DNA of 64,000 nucleotides from JAPOUP01 sp965203605 (GTDB taxonomy: Bacteria; Pseudomonadota; Alphaproteobacteria; Rhodobacterales; Rhodobacteraceae): contig OZ241902.1 in the NCBI GenBank assembly GCA_965203605.1, positions 3,162,001 to 3,226,000 of the forward strand. Reading direction: 5' to 3'. Below, one piece after another: positions 17,299 to 25,462 of this stretch. Positions within the stretch are counted from its first letter, which is position 1. Each line of letters starts with the position of its first letter. The notes beneath the pieces were generated by a model. That model saw nothing but the letters and a program-made list of their open reading frames with translations, was not told the DNA's origin and did not search any database. Made by a program: the position numbers and the translations under genes.

Positions 17299-18875
17299 AC
17301 GAACAGGCGGGATTTGCTTTGCGGGGGCGCAATCCCGATGTTCTGACTTGCATCGCCAATCTGTCGAACGACGAGGTATTCACACCACCAGAGTTCGCCA
17401 ACCAGATGTTGGACACGCTGGCAGAGGCTTGGGCAGCAAACAACAGCGGCGCGAGTGTCTGGGCCGATAGTTCAGTCAGATTCCTTGATCCCTTCACGAA
17501 GTCCGGCGTGTTCCTGCGGGAAATCACCACACGGCTGATCGCCGGGCTGGCGGAGGAAATTCCCGACCTGCAAACGCGGGTCGATCATATCCTGACGCAG
17601 CAAGTGTTCGGCATCGCCATCACGACCCTGACCAGCCTGTTGGCGCGGCGCAGCCTCTATTGCTCCAAGCATGCCAACGGCGAACACTCCGTTGCCAGAA
17701 GTTTTGGGACCGACAGCGGCAACGTCTGGTTCGAGCGCACGGAACATTCATGGCAGAAAGCCAAATGCAAGTATTGCGGGGCACCGCGCACGCTCTTTGA
17801 TCGAGGGCCGGAGCTTGAAAGCCACGCATACGCCTTCATCCATACCCACAACATCAAGGCCCGCATCGGCGAGCTGTTCGGAGCCGAAATGCAGTTCGAT
17901 GTGATTATCGGGAACCCCCCGTATCAGATCACGGGAGGGGCTGGCGGCACCAGCGACTCTTCAATCTATCACCTGTTCGTGCAACAGGCGTTCAAACTTG
18001 AACCACGCTTCGTCAGCATGGTCGTTCCATCGCGCTGGATGGCGGGTGGGCGCGGCCTCGACGAATTTCGAGCCGAGATGCTCAACAGCGGACATATACG
18101 CAATATGACCGACTTTCCGGATTCCGGGGCGGCTTTTCCCGGCGTCCAGATCAAAGGAGGCATCTGCTACTTTCTTTGGGGCCGCGACCATACCGGCCCA
18201 TGCGACGTAACACGCATCACCGACGGGATCGAACACGTCCAGAGGAACCGGGAGCTTGGGGAGTTTGATGTTTTCATTCGTGACGAACGCGCTCTTGGAA
18301 TCTTGCGCAAGGTCATCGCTAAGGGTGAGCCATCAATTCTTGACCTTATCTCCGGTGATACTCCCTTTGGAATCGCAACAAACTTCGATGAATGGACCCC
18401 GCATCCGAGTGCCGGGAAAATCCCGTTGCATCTGATTAGTCGCGGTAAACGCTCCATCGGGTACATGAGCCGCGACGAGGTCCAAAAAAACGTGGCCGCG
18501 CTAGACGTATGGAAAGTATTGGTGCCCAAGGCTTATGGGGCGGGCGAGTCGTTCCCACACCAGATTCTGGGGAAGGAGATCGTTGCTCCGCCACCTTCGG
18601 GCTGCACTCAGACTTACCTTGTTGTATCGCCGTTCCAATCGGAGGAAGCCGCTCGCAGTTTCGCCAGCTATTACCGGACAAGACTTTTCCGCTTCCTCGT
18701 TTCCCTACGGAAAATCACACAAGACGCTTTGCGTTCGACCTATTCATGGGTGCCGCAACAGACTTGGGACTGGATGTGGACCGACGAGCTTCTGTATCAA
18801 AAATACGGCATCGGGCCGGATGAAATCGCCTACATCGAGAGCATGATCCGTCCGATGGAGGTCAATGGTGAGTAG
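17295..18875 (+). CDS. Eco57I-type N6-adenine DNA methylase (M2)
   Basis: 526 residues. A second DEVFTPPEFANQMLDTL segment precedes a variant motif I (FLDPFTKSGVFL, residues 63-74). The catalytic motif IV NPPY is at 207-210 in DVIIGNPPYQI. The remaining 300 residues probably hold the target-recognition domain. A CxxC pair (CKYCG) near residue 160 is unusual. In motif I the normal GxGxF is replaced by TKSGVF, so SAM binding may depend on M1. It overlaps M1 by four bases and the helicase gene by eleven. No specificity subunit gene is present. Confidence 0.85.
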   Translation: MNEQAGFALRGRNPDVLTCIANLSNDEVFTPPEFANQMLDTLAEAWAANNSGASVWADSSVRFLDPFTKSGVFLREITTRLIAGLAEEIPDLQTRVDHILTQQVFGIAITTLTSLLARRSLYCSKHANGEHSVARSFGTDSGNVWFERTEHSWQKAKCKYCGAPRTLFDRGPELESHAYAFIHTHNIKARIGELFGAEMQFDVIIGNPPYQITGGAGGTSDSSIYHLFVQQAFKLEPRFVSMVVPSRWMAGGRGLDEFRAEMLNSGHIRNMTDFPDSGAAFPGVQIKGGICYFLWGRDHTGPCDVTRITDGIEHVQRNRELGEFDVFIRDERALGILRKVIAKGEPSILDLISGDTPFGIATNFDEWTPHPSAGKIPLHLISRGKRSIGYMSRDEVQKNVAALDVWKVLVPKAYGAGESFPHQILGKEIVAPPPSGCTQTYLVVSPFQSEEAARSFASYYRTRLFRFLVSLRKITQDALRSTYSWVPQQTWDWMWTDELLYQKYGIGPDEIAYIESMIRPMEVNGE

Positions 18876-21408
18876 GCCCACCATTGAGGAAATCCTTACG
18901 CCGAAACCAAAGGCGCGACCGCGCATCTATGCATATAGTATCGCTGTTAATACGCATGACGGCCTTCTCAAAATCGGGCAAACGACGCGGGATGTGAAGC
19001 GGCGTGTCGCCGAACAGCTCAAGACCGCCGCGATCACCAACTATACCATTGAGATGGACGAGCCGAGCGAACGTGATGACGGCGGCATCATCACAGATCA
19101 TGCAGTGCGCGAAGCATTGAAGCGCAAGGGTTTTATCAACCAGCAGCTCGAATGGATGCGATGCACTGTCGCCGATGTAAGAACCGTATTGACCGAACTG
19201 CGCACAGGCCAGCAGTTTATCGGCACCCATCACGAGGATTTCCCACTTCGTGACGAGCAGGCGCGGGCAGTCGAACAGACCTGCGCTTACTACCAGTCGC
19301 GCTGGCATGAGGACTCCACAGCTGTTCCGCGCTTCCTCTGGAATGCGAAAATGCGTTTCGGTAAGACCTTCACCAGCTATCAGCTTGCTAAGAAGCTGGG
19401 TGCAAAGCGAGTGCTGGTGCTGACTTTCAAACCAGCCGTAGAGGATGCTTGGCAGACCGACCTTGAATCCCATCTTGATTTTAACGGCTGGCAATATCTC
19501 TCCCGCAAGTCCGGGCGCGACCCCAGCCAGATCGACCGCGACAAGCCCGTAGTCTTTTTCGGGTCGTTCCAAGACCTGCTAGGCCGCGACAAGGCGGGGA
19601 ATATCAAAGTCCGGCACGAATGGGTTCACACGACAAATTGGGATCTGGTCGTGTTCGACGAATACCACTTCGGCGCTTGGCGCGAGACAGCCAAGGAGCT
19701 ATTCGAGGGCGAGGATGTTGCCGTCGCCAAAAAAGAGACCAGACTCGAATATGCCGCCGATCTGGAAGAGATCAACGAAGACCTTGGCGTGTTGTCGGAG
19801 AGCGAGGCCGAAATTCTGCCCATCACCACGCGCGCCTATCTCTATCTGTCGGGCACCCCGTTCAAGGCGCTTGCTAGTGGCGAGTTCATCGAAGAACAAA
19901 TATTCAACTGGACTTATACCGATGAACAGCGGGCGAAGGCCGAGTTCGCCGCGATGCACCTTGACAAGCGCAATCCCTACGGCATGTTGCCGCAAATGCG
20001 GCTGCTGACCTATCAGATGCCCGACGAGCTGCTGGCGATCGCAAGCGCCGGGGAGTTTGATGAGTTCGACCTGAACGCCTTTTTCGTCGCGACCGGGACC
20101 GGCGACGCGGCCACGTTCAAATATAAGAATGACGTGCAGAAATGGCTTGACATCATCCGGGGCGGTTATGCACCGAAGACAATCGAGAGCCTGAAAACCG
20201 GCACCCGCCCGCCGTTCCCGTATTCCGATGTGCGGTTGCTTCCTTACCTACAGCATTCCTTTTGGTTTCTGCCCAACGTTTCGGCCTGTCATGCGATGGC
20301 GAACCTGCTGGCGGAAAAGCACAATGTGTTCTGGCACGACTACACCGTTATCGTGTCGGCAGGAGCCACGGCGGGAATCGGCCTTGACGCTTTACCCCCT
20401 GTCCGGCAGGCGGTTGGCAGCGGCTTTGACACCAAGACCATCACCCTGTCATGCGGCAAGCTGACCACCGGCGTCACCGTGGCGCAATGGTCGTCCATCC
20501 TGATGCTGCGCAACCTGAAATCTCCTGAAACTTACTTTCAGGCCGCGTTCCGTGTGCAGTCGCCGTGGTCGATCAAGAATCCCAACGGCGACAATCCGAA
20601 CGAGGAAGAAATCCTCAAACCCGTCTGCTTCGTATTCGACTTCGCACCCACCCGAGCACTCCGGCAACTCTCCGAATATGGCATCGGCCTTTCGCCGGGC
20701 GAGGCGAACCCGGAAAATGCCGTGCGCGAGCTAGTCTCGTTCCTGCCTGTGCTGGCCTATGACGGCGCCAACATGACGCAGGTCGACGCGGGCGGAATCA
20801 TCGACATTGCGATGGCCGGAACATCCGCCACGCTGCTCGCCCGCAAATGGGAATCCGCGATGCTCGTGAACGTGGACAACGACACGTTGCGTCGCGTCCT
20901 CGACAATCCCGAGGCGATGGCCGCCGTCGAACGTATCGAAGGCTGGCGCGCATTGGGCGACAACATCATAGAAACCATCATCAACAAGAGCGATAAGGTC
21001 AAAGGCCTCAAGAACAAGGCCAAAGAAAGCGAGTTAACGGCGAAGGAAAGGAAAGAACTGACAGACGAGGAGAAAGAATACAAATCCAAACGCAAGCTCG
21101 TTCAGGAAAAGCTGATAAAATTTGCCACCCGAATCCCAGCCTTCATGTATCTGACGGACTTTCGGGAAAACACGCTACAGGACGTTATCACCAAGTTGGA
21201 GCCGGACCTGTTCCATGCTGTTACTGGCCTGACCGTGGCCGACTTCCACCTTCTGGTGCGCCTGAAGGTCTTCAACACAGAACGGATGAACGAGGCCGTC
21301 TTTGCGTTCCGACGTTATGAGGATGCCTCGCTCCGCTACACGGGCATCGAAAGCCACGAGGGCCTAACGCACTATGGCCTCTACGATACGGTTGTGGCTA
21401 AGGAATGA
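18865..21408 (+). CDS. GIY-YIG (T5orf172-like) nuclease fused to an SF2 helicase (R)
   Basis: 847 residues. Residues 20-100 resemble a T5orf172/GIY-YIG nuclease (IYAYSI, LLKIGQTTRDVKRRV, then HAVREAL and EWMRC). A superfamily 2 helicase follows: MRFGKT (Walker A, 163-168), VVFDEYHFG (DEAH-like box, 264-270), SGTPF (motif III, 329-333), TGVTVAQWSSI and QAAFRVQS (motifs V-VI, about 535-566). A lysine-rich, probably coiled region lies near 690-760. Type I and III restriction subunits usually carry a PD-(D/E)xK nuclease, so GIY-YIG is uncommon. With M1 and M2 it should act as the restriction and translocation subunit; this is inferred from gene overlap. Confidence 0.8.
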   Translation: MVSRPTIEEILTPKPKARPRIYAYSIAVNTHDGLLKIGQTTRDVKRRVAEQLKTAAITNYTIEMDEPSERDDGGIITDHAVREALKRKGFINQQLEWMRCTVADVRTVLTELRTGQQFIGTHHEDFPLRDEQARAVEQTCAYYQSRWHEDSTAVPRFLWNAKMRFGKTFTSYQLAKKLGAKRVLVLTFKPAVEDAWQTDLESHLDFNGWQYLSRKSGRDPSQIDRDKPVVFFGSFQDLLGRDKAGNIKVRHEWVHTTNWDLVVFDEYHFGAWRETAKELFEGEDVAVAKKETRLEYAADLEEINEDLGVLSESEAEILPITTRAYLYLSGTPFKALASGEFIEEQIFNWTYTDEQRAKAEFAAMHLDKRNPYGMLPQMRLLTYQMPDELLAIASAGEFDEFDLNAFFVATGTGDAATFKYKNDVQKWLDIIRGGYAPKTIESLKTGTRPPFPYSDVRLLPYLQHSFWFLPNVSACHAMANLLAEKHNVFWHDYTVIVSAGATAGIGLDALPPVRQAVGSGFDTKTITLSCGKLTTGVTVAQWSSILMLRNLKSPETYFQAAFRVQSPWSIKNPNGDNPNEEEILKPVCFVFDFAPTRALRQLSEYGIGLSPGEANPENAVRELVSFLPVLAYDGANMTQVDAGGIIDIAMAGTSATLLARKWESAMLVNVDNDTLRRVLDNPEAMAAVERIEGWRALGDNIIETIINKSDKVKGLKNKAKESELTAKERKELTDEEKEYKSKRKLVQEKLIKFATRIPAFMYLTDFRENTLQDVITKLEPDLFHAVTGLTVADFHLLVRLKVFNTERMNEAVFAFRRYEDASLRYTGIESHEGLTHYGLYDTVVAKE

Positions 21409-21450
21409 CGATGGCTGGGCACGCAAATGGCGGCCCTGTGGGGTAGGTGG

Positions 21451-21891
21451 ATGACGGTACGCAGGCGGGGCAACAAGCTCGAACGATGGGAGATCGCGCT
21501 TATCAAAGCAATGATCGCCAATGGTCGCTGGCCTAACGATCAGGATATTCTTGCCCATTTCACTCGTCCGACCCGTTCGATCAATCACAAAGCTATCGCC
21601 GAAATTCGTACCGGCAAGAAGCATGTCGCCGTCAATGCCGCTGCCACCGGCGACTTGGACGGTTTTCTTGCGTCTTGGCCGGAAGTTGACGCGGAAACTA
21701 GCCTTTCCTTGCGTGGCGATGAACTGCTCATCAAGGCGCGTGAAGCTATGATCGCGGGGGTTCACACCTTCAACAGCGTTGGCCTGACGTTCCGCGCCAA
21801 ATTGTTCATCGTTACCTCGATCATCGCCTGAACGTACTTGTTGCATGCATGGTTCAAGCGCGAGGGGATCGATTGCCGCCACACGAAAAAA
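21451..21891 (+). pseudogene. DUF3644-family gene broken by an in-frame TGA and 3' truncation
   Basis: From ATG 21451 (GGGTAGGTGG before it) the frame gives about 126 residues: KLERWEIALIKAMI, a helical region with THRPTRS-like FTRPTRSINHKAI, then SLRGDELLIKAREAMIAGVH. It stops at TGA 21829-21831. Reading through, the same frame continues TYLLHAWFKREGIDCRH, which I recognise as the normal continuation of DUF3644 proteins, so TGA probably replaces a TGG (Trp). Homology ends near 21891, where unrelated sequence begins. DUF3644 proteins are often seen near restriction genes; their function is not established. Confidence 0.7.
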
Positions 21892-21985
21892 ACCAGAACG
21901 GCCAGAAGGTGGCGAAGTTCAGGTCGGTTCCGTCCCGCACCAGCGGCACCGCGTCCCGGTCGGCCATCCGCCGCAGCGTCCGATC

Positions 21986-22144
21986 TTTTCCGAGGCCGTT
22001 CGCACCGACGATGAGGGTAAGGCCGGGCTGGAAATCAATGTGCGGTCCGGGAGTGTGTTCGTCTGAACCGGGGAAGAGGCCAAAGTTGTCGACCTGCATC
22101 TGGTGAAGGATGGGAAAATGGACCATTGGCTGTTCGGCGATCAA
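21986..22144 (-). pseudogene. N-terminal fragment of a RecF/SMC-like AAA ATPase
   Basis: On the minus strand, 53 residues run from ATG (22144) through LHQMQVDNFGLFPG and HIDFQPGLTLIVGANGLGK. This is the typical start of RecF/SMC-like ATPases, up to the lysine of Walker A. The next residue should be Thr or Ser, but the frame continues with unrelated DRTLRRMADRD. Everything after Walker A is missing. The stretch 21892-21985 between this fragment and the DUF3644 remnant is of unknown origin. The two relics converge, marking a deletion junction. Confidence 0.6.
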
Positions 22145-22203
22145 GTTGCGTTCTCAGCGAGGTGAACCCCTGCCTGGGATGGGCGAAATGGAGCACAGAC
22201 GTT

Positions 22204-22380
22204 ATGGTGAGGAGATACAGCAGGCCTCTCACAATTGATGAGATGGCATCGCGGCCGGATGCGGATATCGATTTCGGGGATATCCCCGAACTGGACGACG
22301 CTTTCTGGAACAGGGCGAAACTGACCCCGCCAGGGACAGGATCGGCTGAAAACACACGTACGGACCAGGGCATGGAATGA
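22204..22380 (+). CDS. BrnA-like antitoxin, short and without toxin
   Basis: 58 residues. The acidic core DADIDFGDIPELDDAFWNRAK resembles the N-terminal half of BrnA antitoxins (pattern DxxDIPEL-x3-FW). The usual ribbon-helix-helix part (VSLRVD, DVLDWF) is missing, and the tail GTGSAENTRTDQGME looks unrelated. No BrnT toxin precedes it; that side is occupied by the ATPase fragment. Probably a truncated relic. GGAG lies about 12 bases before the ATG. The 277 bases that follow contain no convincing gene. Confidence 0.4.
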   Translation: MVRRYSRPLTIDEMASRPDADIDFGDIPELDDAFWNRAKLTPPGTGSAENTRTDQGME

Positions 22381-22657
22381 CCTCCGCCGATGAACAGGCG
22401 GAACGAATACCTGTGGACGATGGCAGGCATGGTCGCAAGGACTGGACAGTCAATGCCATGGAACAATTCGCCGCCCGTGCAGCAACCGCCAGTATTGAGG
22501 CAGGGGAACTGCTCCATGGCGGTCGCCTTGAACGGTGCCAGGCCACTGATACCCGGGACCAGGACCTTGCAGGTGGCCAGGCAGACCAGTCGAAGTGATC
22601 GGGTCCGCTGTCGCCTGTCCGCCCGCGGCCTGACCGCGGGCGGCATCGCAGGGTGCT

Positions 22658-24340
22658 TCAGTGCACCGTCGGCAGGCTGTCCATCTCCACCGCCCGGGCC
22701 AGCATGCGGTTGACGTCGCGCAGGCTCAGCCGCCAGCGCTCCCCGGCCCTCTCAACAGCCTCGACCAAGGCCTCCGCCGCCGGGTCCGAAAGGCCGCCGC
22801 CGCCCGCCAGCCGGCGGGCGAAGCCGCACAGCTGCTCCACAGTCGGATGCGGAAGGCGCAGCACCCGCACCCGGCTCAGGACCGGCTCCGGAATACAGGG
22901 CAGGTGATTGGAGGTCAGCACCCAGGAGATGTGGCTCATGTCGAACCTCAGCCGGTGGTACGGACAGTCCCAGGCGCGGGCGGATTCCGGCTCCAGCAGC
23001 CCCGGAAGCGCCGGCGTGAACGCCGCGCTGATGCCGGACGACCCGCGGAGCCCACCTACCTTGTCCACCTCGTCGACGATCACCAGCGGGTTGGCCGTGC
23101 GCCCGTCAAGCATCGTCTCCAGCGGCCGTCCCGGCTGCGCCGTCCCCCAGCCGCGCTCCGTGCCGGTCAGCGAGAAGGACGCCAGCCCCTTGGATGCGTC
23201 GAGCTCCAGGGAGGGAACGCCCAGGATATCCGCCAGCCGGTGCGCCCAGGTGGTCTTGCCGATGCCCGGCGGGCCATCGAGCAGCAGAGGCGCCAGGCGC
23301 ATGGGCGCGCCATCCCTCGCCGACCGCCGCAGCGCGTGCCAGGCGTTCTCCGTCGCCGGCCCCATCCACGGCATGGTTTCGTGCAGTTCCGCGGCGATGG
23401 CGTCGGCCTGCCCGGCATCGCGGATGACCGCGGCGGGGACCGGCCCCGCCAGCCGCAGCAGCCGCTTCCTCACGCGCTCGGTCTCCTCCTTGTTCTTGCC
23501 AAGGTCGGCCAGCGCATCGTTGACGATGGCGTTGCACCGCTCCGCATAGGCTTTCGCCCGGTGGGTGACGCGTGCGCGGTCCCTCGGCGTCAGCAGCGGA
23601 CGGCTGCCGACGTGGTCCTCCATCCGGGTGAGGACGTCGCCGTCCTCCAGCATCCGGGAGATGGTCCGCAGGTCGAGGCCGGCCCAGTCGCGGAACATCC
23701 CCACCGCCGCCCGTCCGTCGGTCCGCAGCCGCTCCAGGCGGCGGTCCCGGCCACGTGCGCGCAGCCGCTCCAGGAAGGCCACCAGCCGCCGCTCCACCCC
23801 GTCCGCGTCGATCTCGCCGCACGGGATCCCGGTGGCGTTGCGGCGGTCGGCGTAGGCCCGCGCCCGGCGGGTGATGCGGGTAAGGTCCGCCTGCGTGAGT
23901 GGCGGGCCGGCGGCGATGGACTCCTCCAGCCGGGCGAAGAGGTCACCGCCCTGCAGAAGGCGGGCGGGGCCCCCGGTCTCCGGCGGGCGGTCCGGTCCGT
24001 CGTCCTCCCCTGGCGGGGCGGAGCGGTACCTCCTGTTCCTGATGGCCGCCCGCACCTGATAGGAGAACGCGGACCGGTGGCCCAGGTCGGCCCAGTTGCT
24101 GAACGTCTCCACCGCCATCCGTCCGTCGGTCCGCAGCCGCTCGACGCGCCTGGCCCGTGTGACGGCGCGCAGCCGCTCCAGGAAGGCCAGCAGCCGTTTC
24201 TCCACGGCGGCCTCGCTGACATCCGTGGGCACGTCGAGGACGGTCACCCCGACGGAGGCCATCGGTCCGATGGCGCCGGGCAGGGAGAACCACGGCGGCG
24301 GCGGGCATGCCGCCTGGCTGTGCTGTGTCGTGTCGATCAT
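22658..24340 (-). CDS. AAA+ ATPase with duplicated N-terminal domain
   Basis: 560 residues, GC content far above the neighbours. The C-terminal AAA+ module has Walker A GPPGIGKT (356-363), Walker B IVDEVDK (421-427) and a sensor-like VLTSNHL, in Lon-like arrangement but with no protease domain. The N-terminal half holds two copies of one unit: VEKRLLAFLERL, ERLRTDGRMAV and ITRRARAYADRRN (about 46-170), and VERRLVAFLERL, ERLRTDGRAAV and VTHRAKAYAERCN (about 182-272). GGAGACCGGCC precedes the ATG. It is the last gene before the right inverted repeat. Substrate unknown; it may remodel protein complexes. Confidence 0.7.
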   Translation of the reverse strand: MIDTTQHSQAACPPPPWFSLPGAIGPMASVGVTVLDVPTDVSEAAVEKRLLAFLERLRAVTRARRVERLRTDGRMAVETFSNWADLGHRSAFSYQVRAAIRNRRYRSAPPGEDDGPDRPPETGGPARLLQGGDLFARLEESIAAGPPLTQADLTRITRRARAYADRRNATGIPCGEIDADGVERRLVAFLERLRARGRDRRLERLRTDGRAAVGMFRDWAGLDLRTISRMLEDGDVLTRMEDHVGSRPLLTPRDRARVTHRAKAYAERCNAIVNDALADLGKNKEETERVRKRLLRLAGPVPAAVIRDAGQADAIAAELHETMPWMGPATENAWHALRRSARDGAPMRLAPLLLDGPPGIGKTTWAHRLADILGVPSLELDASKGLASFSLTGTERGWGTAQPGRPLETMLDGRTANPLVIVDEVDKVGGLRGSSGISAAFTPALPGLLEPESARAWDCPYHRLRFDMSHISWVLTSNHLPCIPEPVLSRVRVLRLPHPTVEQLCGFARRLAGGGGLSDPAAEALVEAVERAGERWRLSLRDVNRMLARAVEMDSLPTVH

Positions 24341-24988
24341 GGCCGGTCTCCTTCAATCCGTGGCAAAGCGGCGGGCGCCGCCGTCCGGTCCGACCCGATG
24401 CGGTCGGGGGCCGGAAAAACCGGCGCGAGGGGGAGACGCCGGGGCCGGATCTGTCAAGGGACCCGTCGGTGGAGGCGGATTCAGGCCGGAAAGACCGGTT
24501 GTTGCTTTATTTCAATGGGTTAACGTCGAATGGAAAAAATATGGGGGACAGGTGGAAAAAATATGGGGGACACGACACCCGGCATCCCTCGAGAGGCCCA
24601 TTCAGGTCGTTGAGGGTCATAAACTGAACGCGTGCCTCGTTGCATCCCGCACTGGGACGACGTACAAAGACCTCAGGCCCCAGTTTTGAGCACCGAAACT
24701 TCCCGGATGCTCCGTGAGGGGCTTCAGGGCCAAGGGAGGTGTAATTGGTTCGGCGGTGGGGAATAGGCATGTGCGCACTCATGATACCGACGGACCTCCG
24801 TTCTATGCCGAAGGGTCAGGAGGCCTGTTCCCGGTGGCCCCTTCCCAGCCGGAGATGGCATGCTCCTGGACCGTGGTCCTGGCCTGTCGCAGTTCAGGGG
24901 ACTTCAGGGACTTCGAGCGCGATGGAAACAGCGCCTTCGCGGTTGGACCGCGGTTCCATCAGGAATGGCAGTGGTTGCCTGTCACCAC
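24341..24988. other. 648-base interval at the right edge of the island
   Basis: No gene recognised. The first 190 bases share the high GC of the AAA gene. The repeat copies (24531-24550 and 24552-24579) mark a drop to host-like composition. The frame of ycgN is open back to 24860, but the extra 43 residues show no family similarity. Confidence 0.45.
24531..24579 (+). repeat. right copies of the island-bounding repeat (tandem, 20 + 28 bases)
   Basis: TGGAAAAAATATGGGGGACA occurs at 24531-24550 and again within 24552-24579. The second, longer copy is the exact inverted match of 16032-16059. The tandem arrangement at this end and a single copy at the other suggests a duplicated end or an unequal recombination event. 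Confidence 0.75.
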
Positions 24989-25462
24989 ATGGGAAGTGAA
25001 TCGATCAGACGCGAGGGGCTGCGGGACCGGTTCTGGGAACGGCTGCCGTTGGATGAACTGTCCTCCGAGGAATGGGAGGCGCTTTGTGATGGTTGCGGAA
25101 AGTGTTGCCTGAACAAGCTTGAGGATCCGGATACCAATGAGATTGCATTCACTCGTCTCGCGTGCCGCCTGCTCGACGGAGAGATGTGTCGATGCACCCA
25201 TTACGACTTCCGAAAGCAGATCGTCCCCAGCTGTGTCGTGCTAACCCCGTCGAACATCGGAGAAATCGCATATTGGATGCCAGAGACCTGCGCGTACCGG
25301 CTGCTTTGGGAAGGACAGGAGCTTTCCGATTGGCACCCCCTTATCTCCGGAAGGGAGGAAAGCGTGCATGAGGCAGGCGTTTCGGTTCTTGGCTGGACAA
25401 TGCCTGAGTTTGAGGTGCCGGAGGAAGACTGGGAAGACTACGTGATCGAAGGGCCGATTTGA
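24989..25462 (+). CDS. YcgN-family (UPF0260) cysteine-cluster protein
   Basis: 157 residues. The conserved cysteines are in LCDGCGKCCLNKLED, TRLACRLLDGEMCRC and VPSCVVLTP, a CxxCxxCC-type cluster that probably binds an iron-sulfur centre or zinc. The family is conserved and widespread but has no settled biochemical role. The chosen ATG (24989) gives the family N-terminus just before RDRFWERLPLDEL. The stop directly abuts the ltaE ATG, so the two are co-transcribed. Confidence 0.9.
   Translation: MGSESIRREGLRDRFWERLPLDELSSEEWEALCDGCGKCCLNKLEDPDTNEIAFTRLACRLLDGEMCRCTHYDFRKQIVPSCVVLTPSNIGEIAYWMPETCAYRLLWEGQELSDWHPLISGREESVHEAGVSVLGWTMPEFEVPEEDWEDYVIEGPI

Noticed and set aside
16642..18875. M1 and M2 as one methylase gene split by a frameshift
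   Set aside because: Each has its own TPP and SAM-motif segment, and the junction is a clean ATGA overlap; they are two genes.
22661..24523. 620-codon open frame on the plus strand
   Set aside because: It is antisense to the AAA+ ATPase gene, which has proper motifs; the high GC content removes stops from the opposite strand.
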